In this document: positions 8,701-17,921 of the stretch, in pieces | How positions within the stretch are numbered: the stretch's first letter is position 1 | Layout: every line of letters begins with the position of its first letter | Assembly: GCF_900091705.1 (NCBI RefSeq) | Contig: NZ_LT594785.1 | Location: 1,592,858 to 1,656,857, forward strand | Direction of reading: 5' to 3' | Length of the DNA stretch: 64,000 nucleotides | From: Clostridium mediterraneense | GTDB taxonomy: Bacteria; Bacillota; Clostridia; Clostridiales; Clostridiaceae | The notes under the pieces: model-generated | The model's database searches: none | What the model was told of the DNA's origin: nothing | What the model saw: the letters and a program-made list of their open reading frames with translations, nothing else | Translations under genes and position numbers: made by a program

Positions 8701-10152
8701 TTATTTTAATACCTTTATTTTTTCTGTATTCATATCTTCAAGTCCTGTTAAAAGACTTCCTTTGTTTTTTGAATATAAAATAAAATCAATAGCTTCTCTA
8801 GTTATAAGCTCTCCTGGTGATAGTATTGGAATACCTGGTGGATAACACATAATAAATTCCCCAGAAATTCTTCCTTCACTTTCTTCTATAAGTACATCTT
8901 CTCTTTCAGAATAAAAAGCTTTTTTAGGTGTTACCTTTAAAATAGGACTTATATATTCATGATCTATTAAATCCTTTTTATCTTTTTTATACATTCTTCC
9001 TATTTCATAAAGAGCAGCTACTAATCTTTCTATATTATAATTAGTATCACCTACTGAAATTATAGCTAGGATATTTCCTACATCACCTAGTTCAATTTGT
9101 ATTCCATATTCATCTCTTAGAATATCATAAACTTCAATTCCTGCAAGTCCAATATCTAAAGTATTTACTACAAGCTTTGTAGTATCAAAATCATATATAT
9201 CTCTTCCATTTATAATTTCATCTGAAAAAGCATAATAATCTTTTATTTTATTTATTTCATTTCTTGCATAGTTTGCCTTTTCAACAATACTATTAATAAT
9301 TTCTTCTCCATGAAGAGCAAGATTTCTTCTTGCTATATCAAGAGATGACATTAAAAGATATGAACCACTAGTTGTCTGAGTTATATTTATTATTGTTCTT
9401 ACATAGTCAACTGACAGTCTGTCTGTATTTAATAAAAGCATTGAACTCTGAGTAAGAGATCCCCCTGTTTTATGAACACTTACAGCTGACATATCTGCTC
9501 CAGCTTCCATAGCAGACATAGGTAAATCTTTACCAAAATAAAAATGTGTTCCATGAGCTTCATCTGCTAAAACATACATATTATGTTTTTTTGCAAGCTT
9601 TACAATACTCTTTAAATCTGAACATATTCCATAATAAGTAGGATTATTTACAAATATAGCTTTAGCATCTGGATGTTCTTTTATTGCTTTTTCTATATCT
9701 TTAATATCCATACCAAGTGATATACCTAATCTATTATGTATTCCTGGATTTATATAGATAGGTATTGCACCTGTTAAAATTAAAGCATTTATTGCTGATC
9801 TATGAACATTTCTAGGAAGAATTATTTTATCCCCTTCTTTACAAACACTCATTATCATAGCTTGAACTGCTGAGGTAGTTCCATTAACCATAAAGAAAGC
9901 ATGTTTTGCAGAAAATGCCTTAGCAGCAATTTCTTCTGCTTCTTTTATAACAGATGTTGGGTGACAAAGATTATCTAGGGGTTTCATAGAATTTACATCT
10001 ACAGCTAAACAATCTTCACCTAAAAACTCCCTTAATTCTGGGTTTCCTCTCCCTTGCTTATGTCCAGGAACATCAAAAGGTACTATTTTATTTTTTTTAT
10101 ATTCCTTTAAAGCTTCATATATAGGAGCTCTTTCTTGCTCATTTTTAAACAC
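8701..10152 (-). CDS. speA: Arginine decarboxylase (Orn/Lys/Arg decarboxylase fold I)
   Basis: 483 residues, PLP-dependent, similar in length to Bacillus SpeA. It converts arginine to agmatine. Visible features: DVPGHKQG near 27-34, the PLP contact DEAHG (197-201), the Schiff-base lysine in SVHKTGG (K228) and a C-terminal domain ending with PPGIPILSPGE. Lysine decarboxylases share the fold. Arginine is inferred because agmatinase and the spermidine genes are in the same operon. GTG start after GGAGGAGAAACT. 12 bases separate it from speD. Confidence 0.9.
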   Translation of the reverse strand: MFKNEQERAPIYEALKEYKKNKIVPFDVPGHKQGRGNPELREFLGEDCLAVDVNSMKPLDNLCHPTSVIKEAEEIAAKAFSAKHAFFMVNGTTSAVQAMIMSVCKEGDKIILPRNVHRSAINALILTGAIPIYINPGIHNRLGISLGMDIKDIEKAIKEHPDAKAIFVNNPTYYGICSDLKSIVKLAKKHNMYVLADEAHGTHFYFGKDLPMSAMEAGADMSAVSVHKTGGSLTQSSMLLLNTDRLSVDYVRTIINITQTTSGSYLLMSSLDIARRNLALHGEEIINSIVEKANYARNEINKIKDYYAFSDEIINGRDIYDFDTTKLVVNTLDIGLAGIEVYDILRDEYGIQIELGDVGNILAIISVGDTNYNIERLVAALYEIGRMYKKDKKDLIDHEYISPILKVTPKKAFYSEREDVLIEESEGRISGEFIMCYPPGIPILSPGELITREAIDFILYSKNKGSLLTGLEDMNTEKIKVLK

Positions 10153-10164
10153 AGTTTCTCCTCC

Positions 10165-10977
10165 TTAATATAAATTAGTTCCTGAATATATCTCTATCAT
10201 TTCCTTTGATAATCTTTCTCTTATCTCTAGTCTAGTACTTGGAGATAATTCATAACTATTTACTCTAAAAAGATAATTATCAAGATTTATCTCTTTAAGC
10301 ATCATTTTTGTATGATAAATATTACTTTGATATACATTTATATCTGTAGTATCATATCTCTTTAAAGTATCTTTTTCTATAAAGTTTTGTATTGAAGTTA
10401 TATCATGATCTATAAAATGTTTTCTACCACTTATATCTCTTGTAAACCCTCTTACTCTATAATCTATTGTTATAACATCTGAATCAAAACTACCTATTAA
10501 GTAATTTAAAGCATTTAGTGGAGATATTTGTCCACAAGTTGAAACATCTATATCTACTCTAAATGTTGTTATATCTTCATCTGGATGAAATTCTGGATAA
10601 GTATGCACAGTTACGTGACTCTTATCTAAGTGTGCTACAACAGTTTCTCTTTGCTTTCCATTAGCATAATCTAATATTCCTTTATTACATGAACTATCTA
10701 CTAAATCATCTTCTATTTCTTCTTCTGATATAAGAAGAGTAACACTTGCACCCTGTGGTTCATAGTCTTGTTTAGATATATTTAGTACACTAGCTCCTAT
10801 TATATTTGTTACTTCACATAAAATTTTTGTTAATCTCTCTGAATTATACTGTTCATCTATATATTTAATATAGTCCTGTTTTTCTTTCTCTGTTTTTGCA
10901 TAACATACATCATAAATATTAAAACTTAATGTTTTTGTTAAATTGTTAAAACCATAAAGACGAATTTTTTCGCTCAA
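10165..10977 (-). CDS. speD: S-adenosylmethionine decarboxylase proenzyme
   Basis: 270 residues, the long E. coli-like SpeD class. The enzyme self-cleaves to make a pyruvoyl group and supplies decarboxylated AdoMet for spermidine synthesis. The cleavage site is in [16 protein letters not shown], between K119 and S120. Downstream [18 protein letters not shown] matches the conserved core. The start is TTG, 5 bases after GAGGTGAG. First gene of the operon. Confidence 0.93.
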   Translation of the reverse strand: MSEKIRLYGFNNLTKTLSFNIYDVCYAKTEKEKQDYIKYIDEQYNSERLTKILCEVTNIIGASVLNISKQDYEPQGASVTLLISEEEIEDDLVDSSCNKGILDYANGKQRETVVAHLDKSHVTVHTYPEFHPDEDITTFRVDIDVSTCGQISPLNALNYLIGSFDSDVITIDYRVRGFTRDISGRKHFIDHDITSIQNFIEKDTLKRYDTTDINVYQSNIYHTKMMLKEINLDNYLFRVNSYELSPSTRLEIRERLSKEMIEIYSGTNLY

Positions 10978-11081
10978 TTCCTCACCTCATCATAATTATT
11001 AATAATTTACTAGTATATTATATATTAATATTCGGTAAATTTATATAAGTTTTTTTCATTTTTTGTTCATAAATTTAAAAA

Positions 11082-11116
11082 AACCTACATAAGATTGTAT
11101 AAATCTTATATAGGTT
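11082..11116. terminator. Rho-independent terminator
   Basis: Stem AACCTACATAAGATT / AATCTTATATAGGTT followed on the minus strand by a run of seven T. It ends the Nudix-like gene. Confidence 0.85.
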
Positions 11117-11143
11117 ACTATAAAAACTCAATTTTTACATTTA

Positions 11144-11521
11144 TTAATTCCAAAAATCTTTTAAAATTTCTTTATGATTGCTAGAGAATTCATAATTTTC
11201 TAATTCTCTTAATGAAATCCATTTCCAATTTGATATGCTTGAATGACAAGACATTCTTTCTTTTAAAACTGTACTAAATACTACTTTGTCATTTTCTTCA
11301 TCTAAGCTATATTCTTTAAACTTAGTAATATCGAAGCCTACTACATTCAATTCTTTTTCTAAAATTCTATTAGCGCATTGTTCTGGTGATTCTTTCGCTC
11401 TCATACTCTTCCCAACAATTGACCATAACTTAGGTTCTGTTTTCTTAACTTTTTTTTGTATTATAAGAACATTATTAAAATCGTCTTTTATAATAACTTC
11501 ACAATGTGTAATTTTACTCAC
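11144..11521 (-). CDS. Nudix-fold protein with degenerate Nudix box
   Basis: 125 residues with the Nudix layout (VLIIQKKVKK, LWSIVGK, then the helix, then WKWISLREL). The Nudix box region reads E-SPEQCAN-R-ILEKE, so the consensus REUxEE is RILEKE: two of the metal-binding glutamates are Ile and Lys. Hydrolysis of nucleoside diphosphate compounds is therefore doubtful, and a binding role is possible. GTG start after AGGGGG. Monocistronic with its own terminator. Confidence 0.72.
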   Translation of the reverse strand: MSKITHCEVIIKDDFNNVLIIQKKVKKTEPKLWSIVGKSMRAKESPEQCANRILEKELNVVGFDITKFKEYSLDEENDKVVFSTVLKERMSCHSSISNWKWISLRELENYEFSSNHKEILKDFWN

Positions 11522-11651
11522 AACATTACCCCCTATCAGATAATTAACAAATTTTTGAAAAGCTTATCAAATTTATCTAGAATTTTTCATACAAGCTAAT
11601 TATACTATATTTATCCTAATAACGTTGTTAAATTTACTTTAATAAATAAAA

Positions 11652-11675
11652 AAGCACCTTAAGACTAAGATGCTT
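11652..11675. terminator. Rho-independent terminator
   Basis: Short imperfect hairpin AAGCACCTTA / TAAGATGCTT followed on the minus strand by TTTTTTATT. It ends the 137-residue hypothetical gene. Confidence 0.75.
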
Positions 11676-11683
11676 ACTAAAAA

Positions 11684-12097
11684 TTACTCATGAAGACCAA
11701 ATTCTCTAATTATAAGAGTTGACCAGTTATTATTTTCCTTTACTATCCATTCACATTCTATATCCATATGTTTAAGCCATGCATTTAATCCAAATGTTTT
11801 CTTTGTTACATTTGCAGCTCTTCTTCCATATATCTCTTTTATGTTTTCAAGAAGTTCTTGTTGCTCTTTTTCATCTAATTCTTTATCAAGAAGAGGTCTT
11901 ATTAATTCACAACATTTTATATATGACTTTGCATCTTCATAATATAATTCATCTGCATAAACCTGTCTGTCTTGATTTAAGTAATCCATCACTTCATTTA
12001 TTTCATCTTTATTTGATAGATATTTCTTTGCTATTGCTAAAGCTTCTAAATCTCTATCCATTTTTGAAACTTTTTTTTCTAAATTATAATGTCTCAT
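11684..12097 (-). CDS. Conserved hypothetical protein
   Basis: 137 residues, largely helical and charged, soluble, two cysteines in YIKCCELIRP. No family recognised. The ATG follows AAGGAAGATA. It has its own terminator and is divergent from the TPR membrane protein, so the 229-base gap holds both promoters. Confidence 0.7.
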   Translation of the reverse strand: MRHYNLEKKVSKMDRDLEALAIAKKYLSNKDEINEVMDYLNQDRQVYADELYYEDAKSYIKCCELIRPLLDKELDEKEQQELLENIKEIYGRRAANVTKKTFGLNAWLKHMDIECEWIVKENNNWSTLIIREFGLHE

Positions 12098-12262
12098 ATT
12101 ATCTTCCTTATCTAATATTATTTATCAAAAATTTATGATATTTTATTTATTATACCATAAAAAGAATTTACATTTATTTAAAATAGTATTTCTTCACAAA
12201 AGTTGCACTAATTCACTCAGAATATTATAATAATTATAATTTCAATTAAAGAAATAAAGAAA

Positions 12263-12312
12263 AGGAGGAGCTACGAATTAAATATAAATTAACATTTTTA
12301 ATTATATTTAAA
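12263..12312 (+). promoter_or_regulatory. Strong orphan Shine-Dalgarno plus AT-rich hairpin upstream of the TPR gene
   Basis: AAGGAGGAG (12262-12270) has no ATG, GTG or TTG at the usual distance. It is followed by an inverted repeat, TTAAATATAAATTAA (12278-12292) and TTAATTATATTTAA (12298-12311). An ATT codon at 12277 would open a 24-codon hydrophobic frame ending at 12351, overlapping the TPR gene start. Function is unknown. Confidence 0.35.
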
Positions 12313-12326
12313 GTGGCAGTTTATAA

Positions 12327-13865
12327 ATGGATATTTCTAATAGAAAGCTAAAAAAAGCTTTGAATTTATATGAAAATGGTGAATATGAAGCAGCACTAAA
12401 AATTTGTGAAAAATATCTTGAAAAAGAATATAGTGATGAAGAAGCATTATATCTTGAAGGAGCAATTCTATATAGACTTGGTAGAATTGATGATGCTATT
12501 GTTACTTGGAAAATAAATGCCGAGTATAATAAAAATGCTGATGCTATAAAACATCTTGCTTCAATAGATAAAGAAAAAAAGGAACAGGCTTTAAGTTATA
12601 ATAATATACGTGATTTACATAGTGAAGAAAGAGAAGAAAAAGAACAAGCTCTACAAGAAGAAAATAATGAGGTTATTTCTGAAACTTTTGAAACTGAAAG
12701 AGAACGTTTCCCTAAATCTGAAGTTACAGATGAACCTATATCTCAAGAATTTATAGAAGAATCACCAGAATTAACTGAAATTGTACCATCTACTGAAGTA
12801 ACTGAATTAACTGAAAATACAATTCATGATGATTATGTAGAAGATATAGTTGAGGAAAGTAATGACTCTAAAGAATATCATGTAGTTGATACAAATGTAG
12901 ATGAGCTTATTAATTCTTCTAATACAGTAGAAACAAATCATCCAAAAACTATTGATTTAGAGGAATTTAAGAAAAGAATTAAACATCTAGAATCAAATAC
13001 TTCTAGTGAAGAAAATAATGAGGAAGAAGATGATGATACACCTTTAAGAGCTCAAGATTTTAAACCACAAGGTAGAAATACTAATAATAGTGATATAAAA
13101 GCTTCAAAGTCAAAAAGAATCGCAGCTACTTCTGCTATAATAGCATTAATTTTAATAGCTGGTGTATCCTATGTTGCAATAAAATCTAATAATAGCCCTA
13201 AAGTTGCTAAAAATGATACTACTAAAGCTGAGGATACCCCTAAACCAATTACAAAACCTGAGGAAAAGCCAGCTGATACTACTGCTCAAAAACCAGCTGA
13301 TCAAACTACAGCACCAGCAGCTATGCTTACACCAGAGCAAGCTCAAAATCTTATAACAGATCTTAAGTATTTAATATCTGTTAACTCTATTGATAAGGTT
13401 AATGCAATACTTCAAAATACACCTAAAGATACAGTTCCAGCTAATGCTATGCCTGAATATACTGCAGCTGAAAACTTTATGAATACTACAGGAGTTAACT
13501 ACTATTATGATAATGCTATGGAAAATTATAATAATGGTAATTATTTAGAAGCAATAGAATACTTCAAAAAGGCTCAACCTTATACAACTGAAAAATTTAG
13601 GGGTCCAACTGTTGCATATCTTATAGCTAAATCATATGAAAAACTTGGAGATATAAATACATCATTAGATTATTATAAAAAATATCTAAAAGAATACCCT
13701 ACTTCTGAAAGTTATACACCTGAAGTACTTTATCATCTTGCATTATATTATAACTCACAAAAAGATACTGTAGAGGCAAAGAAATATGCAAATATGCTTA
13801 ATTCAACATTCTCAAGTTCAATGTATAACAACGATAATATAAGTAAAATTATAAATGAACAATAA
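12327..13865 (+). CDS. TPR-containing membrane protein
   Basis: 512 residues. TPR-like helices are at the cytoplasmic N-terminus (about 5-75, ALNLYENGEYEAALKICEKY). A long acidic low-complexity linker (about 80-245) is followed by one membrane segment (about 264-286), a Lys/Pro/Thr-rich stalk, and a second TPR block outside the membrane (about 395-505, YNNGNYLEAIEYFKKAQP and GDINTSLDYYKKYLKEYP). A type II topology scaffold is likely, with unknown partners. The start codon has only a weak site (AGTGGCAG). A much stronger AGGAGGAG lies 60 bases upstream, before an AT-rich hairpin. Confidence 0.8.
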   Translation: MDISNRKLKKALNLYENGEYEAALKICEKYLEKEYSDEEALYLEGAILYRLGRIDDAIVTWKINAEYNKNADAIKHLASIDKEKKEQALSYNNIRDLHSEEREEKEQALQEENNEVISETFETERERFPKSEVTDEPISQEFIEESPELTEIVPSTEVTELTENTIHDDYVEDIVEESNDSKEYHVVDTNVDELINSSNTVETNHPKTIDLEEFKKRIKHLESNTSSEENNEEEDDDTPLRAQDFKPQGRNTNNSDIKASKSKRIAATSAIIALILIAGVSYVAIKSNNSPKVAKNDTTKAEDTPKPITKPEEKPADTTAQKPADQTTAPAAMLTPEQAQNLITDLKYLISVNSIDKVNAILQNTPKDTVPANAMPEYTAAENFMNTTGVNYYYDNAMENYNNGNYLEAIEYFKKAQPYTTEKFRGPTVAYLIAKSYEKLGDINTSLDYYKKYLKEYPTSESYTPEVLYHLALYYNSQKDTVEAKKYANMLNSTFSSSMYNNDNISKIINEQ

Positions 13866-13900
13866 AAAAGTTAGGAAATCTATATGATTTCCTAACTTTT
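13866..13900. terminator. Bidirectional rho-independent terminator
   Basis: Stem AAAAGTTAGGAAATC / GATTTCCTAACTTTT lies between the convergent TPR gene and the first NRAMP gene. Confidence 0.9.
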
Positions 13901-13909
13901 ATTTTTAAT

Positions 13910-15163
13910 TTATATAAATAAATCTATAACTGTAACTATTCCTAATGAACATGTTGATATATATATTATTATAAGTATAACTTTTTCCCACTTTTTAAGA
14001 GCAAATTCCTTAGGCAACGTTTTCCATGCAAGTGCTATTAAAAATCCAAGTACTATAGGTAATAAAAGTGAATTTAATACTTCTACCCCTATTGTAAGTG
14101 ATACAAGCGGCATTCCTGACAATACTATTGCAGCTGATAGAACTATTGTTATTATATAAACTGCATAAAATACTGGTGCTTCTTTTATTGTATTATTTAA
14201 ACTTGCTGGTACATTTAATAATTCTCCTATTGACCATGAAATAGCTAATGACACAACTATCGCTGCAACAAGTCCTGCTCCTACAATCCCTGCAGCAAAT
14301 AGTACCTTACCAGCTAAACTACCTACAAATGGTGTTAAAGCATTAACTATTTGTTCCACACTATTTAAAGGTGCATTAGGATTTGTCTTACCTATTGTTG
14401 CAGCAACTATAAGAATAACAGCTATTACTATTATTTGAGTAACTACTGAACCTATTGCTGTATCAATTCTAGACATTTTTATCTCTTCTTTTCTTACTTT
14501 CTTTTCCACAATTGCACTTTGTTGGTAGAATATCATCCATGGCATAATTACAGCTCCAACATTAGCTGAAATTAATAACCAATAATCACCATTCATTAAT
14601 GGTTGATTTACAAATCCGTTAGCAATTTCACTTAAATCTGGTTTTGACATAAAAGCAACTATTATAAATAATAATTCAAATAATCCAATAAAAATAGCTG
14701 TTTTTTCTACCTTTTTATAATTTCCTGTTGTTGTTATTAATATTAAAATTAATGCTGCTGCCGGAACTGATATCCATTTAAATATTCCAAATAAAACTCC
14801 AACTCCTAGTATCCCTGTAAATTCAGTAACTAAAGCTCCTATAACTGCTATTAGTAATGTTAAAACTGAAAATATCTCCCACTTTCTTCCGAATACTTCT
14901 TTTATTAATTCTCCATGACCTTTTCCTGTTACTATTCCTAATCTATTTGTAAGTTCTTGTACGAAATAAACTATTGGTATCAGTATTAATTGAAGACCTA
15001 TTAATTTATATCCCCATTGTGCTCCTGATTGAGCAGCTGTTACTACTGATCCTACATCTGTATCTGCTAACATTACTAAAAGTCCTGGCCCTAAGGCTGC
15101 AAGTAGCATCCACAGTTTACTTCTTCTTTTATTACTTATCTTTTGTTCGAAATTAGACTCCAT
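13910..15163 (-). CDS. NRAMP-family divalent metal transporter (copy 1)
   Basis: 417 residues and about eleven hydrophobic segments, the NRAMP (SLC11) fold. Canonical NRAMP proteins have DPGN in TM1. Here the segment reads ADTDVGS (residues 33-39), so the metal site is divergent. TM6 reads ANVGAVIMPWM (200-210), keeping the methionine region. Substrate could be iron, manganese or another divalent ion. The ATG is chosen because GGAGGA lies 7-8 bases upstream. A GTG six bases earlier is too close. A Fur-box-like palindrome is 90 bp upstream. A second copy is encoded directly upstream. Confidence 0.85.
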   Translation of the reverse strand: MESNFEQKISNKRRSKLWMLLAALGPGLLVMLADTDVGSVVTAAQSGAQWGYKLIGLQLILIPIVYFVQELTNRLGIVTGKGHGELIKEVFGRKWEIFSVLTLLIAVIGALVTEFTGILGVGVLFGIFKWISVPAAALILILITTTGNYKKVEKTAIFIGLFELLFIIVAFMSKPDLSEIANGFVNQPLMNGDYWLLISANVGAVIMPWMIFYQQSAIVEKKVRKEEIKMSRIDTAIGSVVTQIIVIAVILIVAATIGKTNPNAPLNSVEQIVNALTPFVGSLAGKVLFAAGIVGAGLVAAIVVSLAISWSIGELLNVPASLNNTIKEAPVFYAVYIITIVLSAAIVLSGMPLVSLTIGVEVLNSLLLPIVLGFLIALAWKTLPKEFALKKWEKVILIIIYISTCSLGIVTVIDLFI

Positions 15164-15252
15164 TTTCACTCCTCCTAAAGTCTAGTTAATTGCAGTAATT
15201 AGATTATCACCCCAAAGATTATTATGCAAATTTTATGAAAAAATAAATCAAT

Positions 15253-15267
15253 TGAAAGTAATTATCA
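15253..15267 (-). promoter_or_regulatory. Fur-box-like operator for NRAMP copy 1
   Basis: TGAAAGTAATTATCA matches the 7-1-7 Fur consensus (TGATAATNATTATCA) at 13 of 15 positions. Its edge is 90 bp before the start codon, and TTGATT, a possible -35, follows at once in the gene direction. Confidence 0.6.
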
Positions 15268-15436
15268 TACTTAATTAATTTCCTTTAAAAAGCTCTATTT
15301 TTTATTAATTTAATAATTATTTAATTCAAAAATAAATTAATATTATAATATTTGTATATCATTATTAAACTATATATTTTTCTATTAATTTATATATTAT
15401 AATTTATAAATATAAACTACTTTAAATATCAAAAAT

Positions 15437-15473
15437 AAAAAGCTAGAAAACATATAAATGTTTTCTAGCTTTT
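15437..15473. terminator. Rho-independent terminator
   Basis: Long stem AAAAGCTAGAAAACAT / ATGTTTTCTAGCTTTT with T-run on the minus strand, after NRAMP copy 2. Confidence 0.9.
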
Positions 15474-15486
15474 ATACTCTAATATT

Positions 15487-16755
15487 TTATATAAATAAAT
15501 CTATAACTGTAACTATTCCTAGTGAACAAATTGATACATATATTATTATAAGCACAACTTTTTCCCAAGTTTTTAGTGAATATTCTTTAGGTAATGTCTT
15601 CCAAGCAAGAGCTATTAAAAATCCAAGTACTATAGGTAATAATAATGAGTTTAATGTTTCAACAGCTATTGTAAGTGGTACAAGTGGTATTCCTGATAAT
15701 ACTATTGCAGCTGATACAACTATTGTTATTATATAAACTCCATAAAATACTGGTGCTTCTTTTATTGTATTATTTAAACTTGCTGGTACATTTAATAATT
15801 CTCCTATTGACCATGAGATAGCAAGTGATACAACTATTGCTGCAACAAGTGCTGCTCCTATAATTCCTACTGCAAATAATAATTTACCTGCAAAGCTTCC
15901 TACAAATGGTGTTAATGCATCAACTAATTGTTGTACACTATTTAAAGGTGCATTAGGATTTGTTTTTCCTATTGTAGATGCAACTATAAGCATTATAGCA
16001 ATTACTATTATTTGAGTAACTACTGAACCTATTGCTGTATCAACTTTAGACATTTTTAAATAGCTTTTTGGTAACTTCTTTTCTACAACTGCACTTTGTT
16101 GATAGAATATCATCCATGGCATAACTACTGCTCCAACATTAGCTGAAATTAGTAACCAGTATCCTCCATCCTTTAATGGTTGATTTACAAATCCCATAGC
16201 TATATCATTTAAATTTGGTTTTGATATAATTGCTATTATTATAAATACTAATTCAAATAATCCTATAAGAATAGCTGTCTTTTCTACTTTTTTATAATTT
16301 CCTGTTGTTGTTATTAAAATTAATACTATTGCTGCTAATGGAACTGTTACCCATTTAGATACTCCAAATAAAATTCCAACTCCAAGTATTCCTGTAAATT
16401 CTGTAACTAAAGCACCTATAACTGCTACTAATAATGTTACAACTGAAAATACTTCCCACTTCTTGCCGAATGCTTCTTTAATTAATTCTCCATGTCCTTT
16501 TCCTGTGACTATTCCTAATCTATTTGTAAGTTCTTGAACAAAATATACTATTGGTATTAGTATTAATTGAAGTCCTATTAGTCTATAACCCCATTGAGCT
16601 GCTGATTGAGCTGCTGTTACTATTGATCCAACATCTGTATCTGCAAGCATCACTAAAACCCCAGGTCCTAAAATACTTAATAATGTTAATATCTTATTTT
16701 TTCTTTTATAATTTATTTCATTTCTACTATCATTTCTATCTATATTAATCTCCAT
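15487..16755 (-). CDS. NRAMP-family divalent metal transporter (copy 2)
   Basis: 422 residues, strongly similar to copy 1 along its whole length and with the same variant motifs ADTDVGS in TM1 and ANVGAVVMPWM in TM6. The start is the ATG of MEINID, six bases after AGGAGG. A longer reading adds 25 residues without a ribosome site. The gene has its own terminator and a perfect Fur-like palindrome 88 bp upstream, so the two copies are separate units under similar control. Divergence is mostly in the N-terminal tail and loop residues. Confidence 0.85.
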   Translation of the reverse strand: MEINIDRNDSRNEINYKRKNKILTLLSILGPGVLVMLADTDVGSIVTAAQSAAQWGYRLIGLQLILIPIVYFVQELTNRLGIVTGKGHGELIKEAFGKKWEVFSVVTLLVAVIGALVTEFTGILGVGILFGVSKWVTVPLAAIVLILITTTGNYKKVEKTAILIGLFELVFIIIAIISKPNLNDIAMGFVNQPLKDGGYWLLISANVGAVVMPWMIFYQQSAVVEKKLPKSYLKMSKVDTAIGSVVTQIIVIAIMLIVASTIGKTNPNAPLNSVQQLVDALTPFVGSFAGKLLFAVGIIGAALVAAIVVSLAISWSIGELLNVPASLNNTIKEAPVFYGVYIITIVVSAAIVLSGIPLVPLTIAVETLNSLLLPIVLGFLIALAWKTLPKEYSLKTWEKVVLIIIYVSICSLGIVTVIDLFI

Positions 16756-16842
16756 GTTAAACACCTCCTGATGTCTACTTGTTGTTAAATATAGATTAAC
16801 ATTTAGTAAATTTTTGTGCAAACCATCCAAAAAATCAATAAC

Positions 16843-16857
16843 TGAAAATGATTTTCA
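16843..16857 (-). promoter_or_regulatory. Perfect Fur-box-like palindrome for NRAMP copy 2
   Basis: TGAAAATGATTTTCA is a perfect 7-1-7 palindrome of the Fur type, with a further overlapping ATTTTCA half-site to 16862. It lies 88 bp before the start codon. TTGATT follows it in the gene direction, as at copy 1. Confidence 0.75.
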
Positions 16858-17072
16858 TTTTCAATTATTTTTTTATTAAAATTAAAATTATATTAACACA
16901 TTAAAAATTTATAAAATGAAATAGTATTAATTTCATAAACTTTATATATCAACTATAGAGTTTGAATTTCTGTCTCAGATATATCTTTATAATTAAAACC
17001 TCCTATATTTTATAAATATATAAAATAAGATCAAATACTTATATAATAAAAAAATTATAGATTTTTTTATTT

Positions 17073-17112
17073 ATCAAAAAAGAGTTATCTTTTAGATAAC
17101 TCTTTTTTTGAT
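17073..17112. terminator. Rho-independent terminator
   Basis: An 18-bp stem ATCAAAAAAGAGTTATCT / AGATAACTCTTTTTTTGAT closes the ABC importer operon. Confidence 0.9.
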
Positions 17113-17153
17113 GATTTATTTAGCTCTATTTAAATTATACAGCTTTTATATGA

Positions 17154-17921
17154 TTATCTCCCACTAATATAGAAAATCTGCTTTCTACCGTTTACAGGAT
17201 TTTCTGATATATAACTATCTACTCCAAAAACCTCTTTTATAGTTTCACTAGTGAAAATCTCATCTACTGTTCCACTTTTTAAAATTTCACCTTGTTTCAT
17301 TACAATAATATAATCACAATACATTGCTGATATATTCATATCATGTAATGCTGCAAATACAGTAACATTTAGATCTTTAATTATATCCATAAGCTGTATT
17401 TGATAAGTAATATCTAAGTGATTTGTAGGTTCATCTAAAATTATAAAATCTGTATCTTGAACTAAAGCTCTAGCTATAAATGCTCTTTGTTTTTCTCCAC
17501 CTGATAATGTATTAAAATTTCTATCTTTATATTTTTCAAGCCCTACTCTTTTAATCATCCCATCCACAAGCTTTATATCTTCTTTAGAATAATCTTCAAA
17601 CATTGATTTATAAGGATATCTTCCCATTTTAACAACATCTTCTACAGTAAAATCAAATTGTGTTGAACTTTCTTGTGCAAGTATAGCTAATTCTTTTGCT
17701 ATTTCTTTTGATTTCATTTCATTAATTTCTTTACCATCTATATATATTTTTCCCTTATTAGGTTTATAAACTCTATATATATTTTTTAATAAAGTTGATT
17801 TACCTGATCCATTAGGTCCTATTATTCCTACAAATTTACCTTTGGGTATTTCTAAGTCTATACCTTTTAGTATTTTTTGCTTTCCAATTTCATATTCAAG
17901 TCCTTCAATCTTTAACTTCAT
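17154..17921 (-). CDS. ABC importer ATPase (siderophore/haem/cobalamin type)
   Basis: 255 residues, FepC/BtuD-like. Walker A GPNGSGKST (35-43), a Q-loop in AILAQESS, the signature LSGGEKQR (about 139) and Walker B FIILDEPTNHLD are intact, with H-loop LHD. It energises uptake of an iron chelate or cobalamin. Its ATG overlaps the permease stop in TAATG. Last gene of the substrate-binding, permease, ATPase operon. Confidence 0.92.
   Translation of the reverse strand: MKLKIEGLEYEIGKQKILKGIDLEIPKGKFVGIIGPNGSGKSTLLKNIYRVYKPNKGKIYIDGKEINEMKSKEIAKELAILAQESSTQFDFTVEDVVKMGRYPYKSMFEDYSKEDIKLVDGMIKRVGLEKYKDRNFNTLSGGEKQRAFIARALVQDTDFIILDEPTNHLDITYQIQLMDIIKDLNVTVFAALHDMNISAMYCDYIIVMKQGEILKSGTVDEIFTSETIKEVFGVDSYISENPVNGRKQIFYISGR

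Larger units (their letters stand above)
15164..15486. other. Intergenic region between the two NRAMP genes
   Basis: It holds the terminator of copy 2 (15437-15473), the promoter region of copy 1 with the Fur-like box (15253-15267), and otherwise AT-rich sequence with no supported small gene. Confidence 0.6.
16756..17153. other. Intergenic region between NRAMP copy 2 and the ABC importer operon
   Basis: Contains the Fur-like box (16843-16857), the ABC operon terminator (17073-17112) and a GGAGG (16999-17003, minus) with no usable start codon after it. Nothing else is supported. Confidence 0.6.

Noticed and set aside
11779-12138. 119-codon plus-strand frame
   Set aside because: Antisense to the 137-residue gene, leucine/histidine-rich, typical of a shadow in AT-rich coding DNA.
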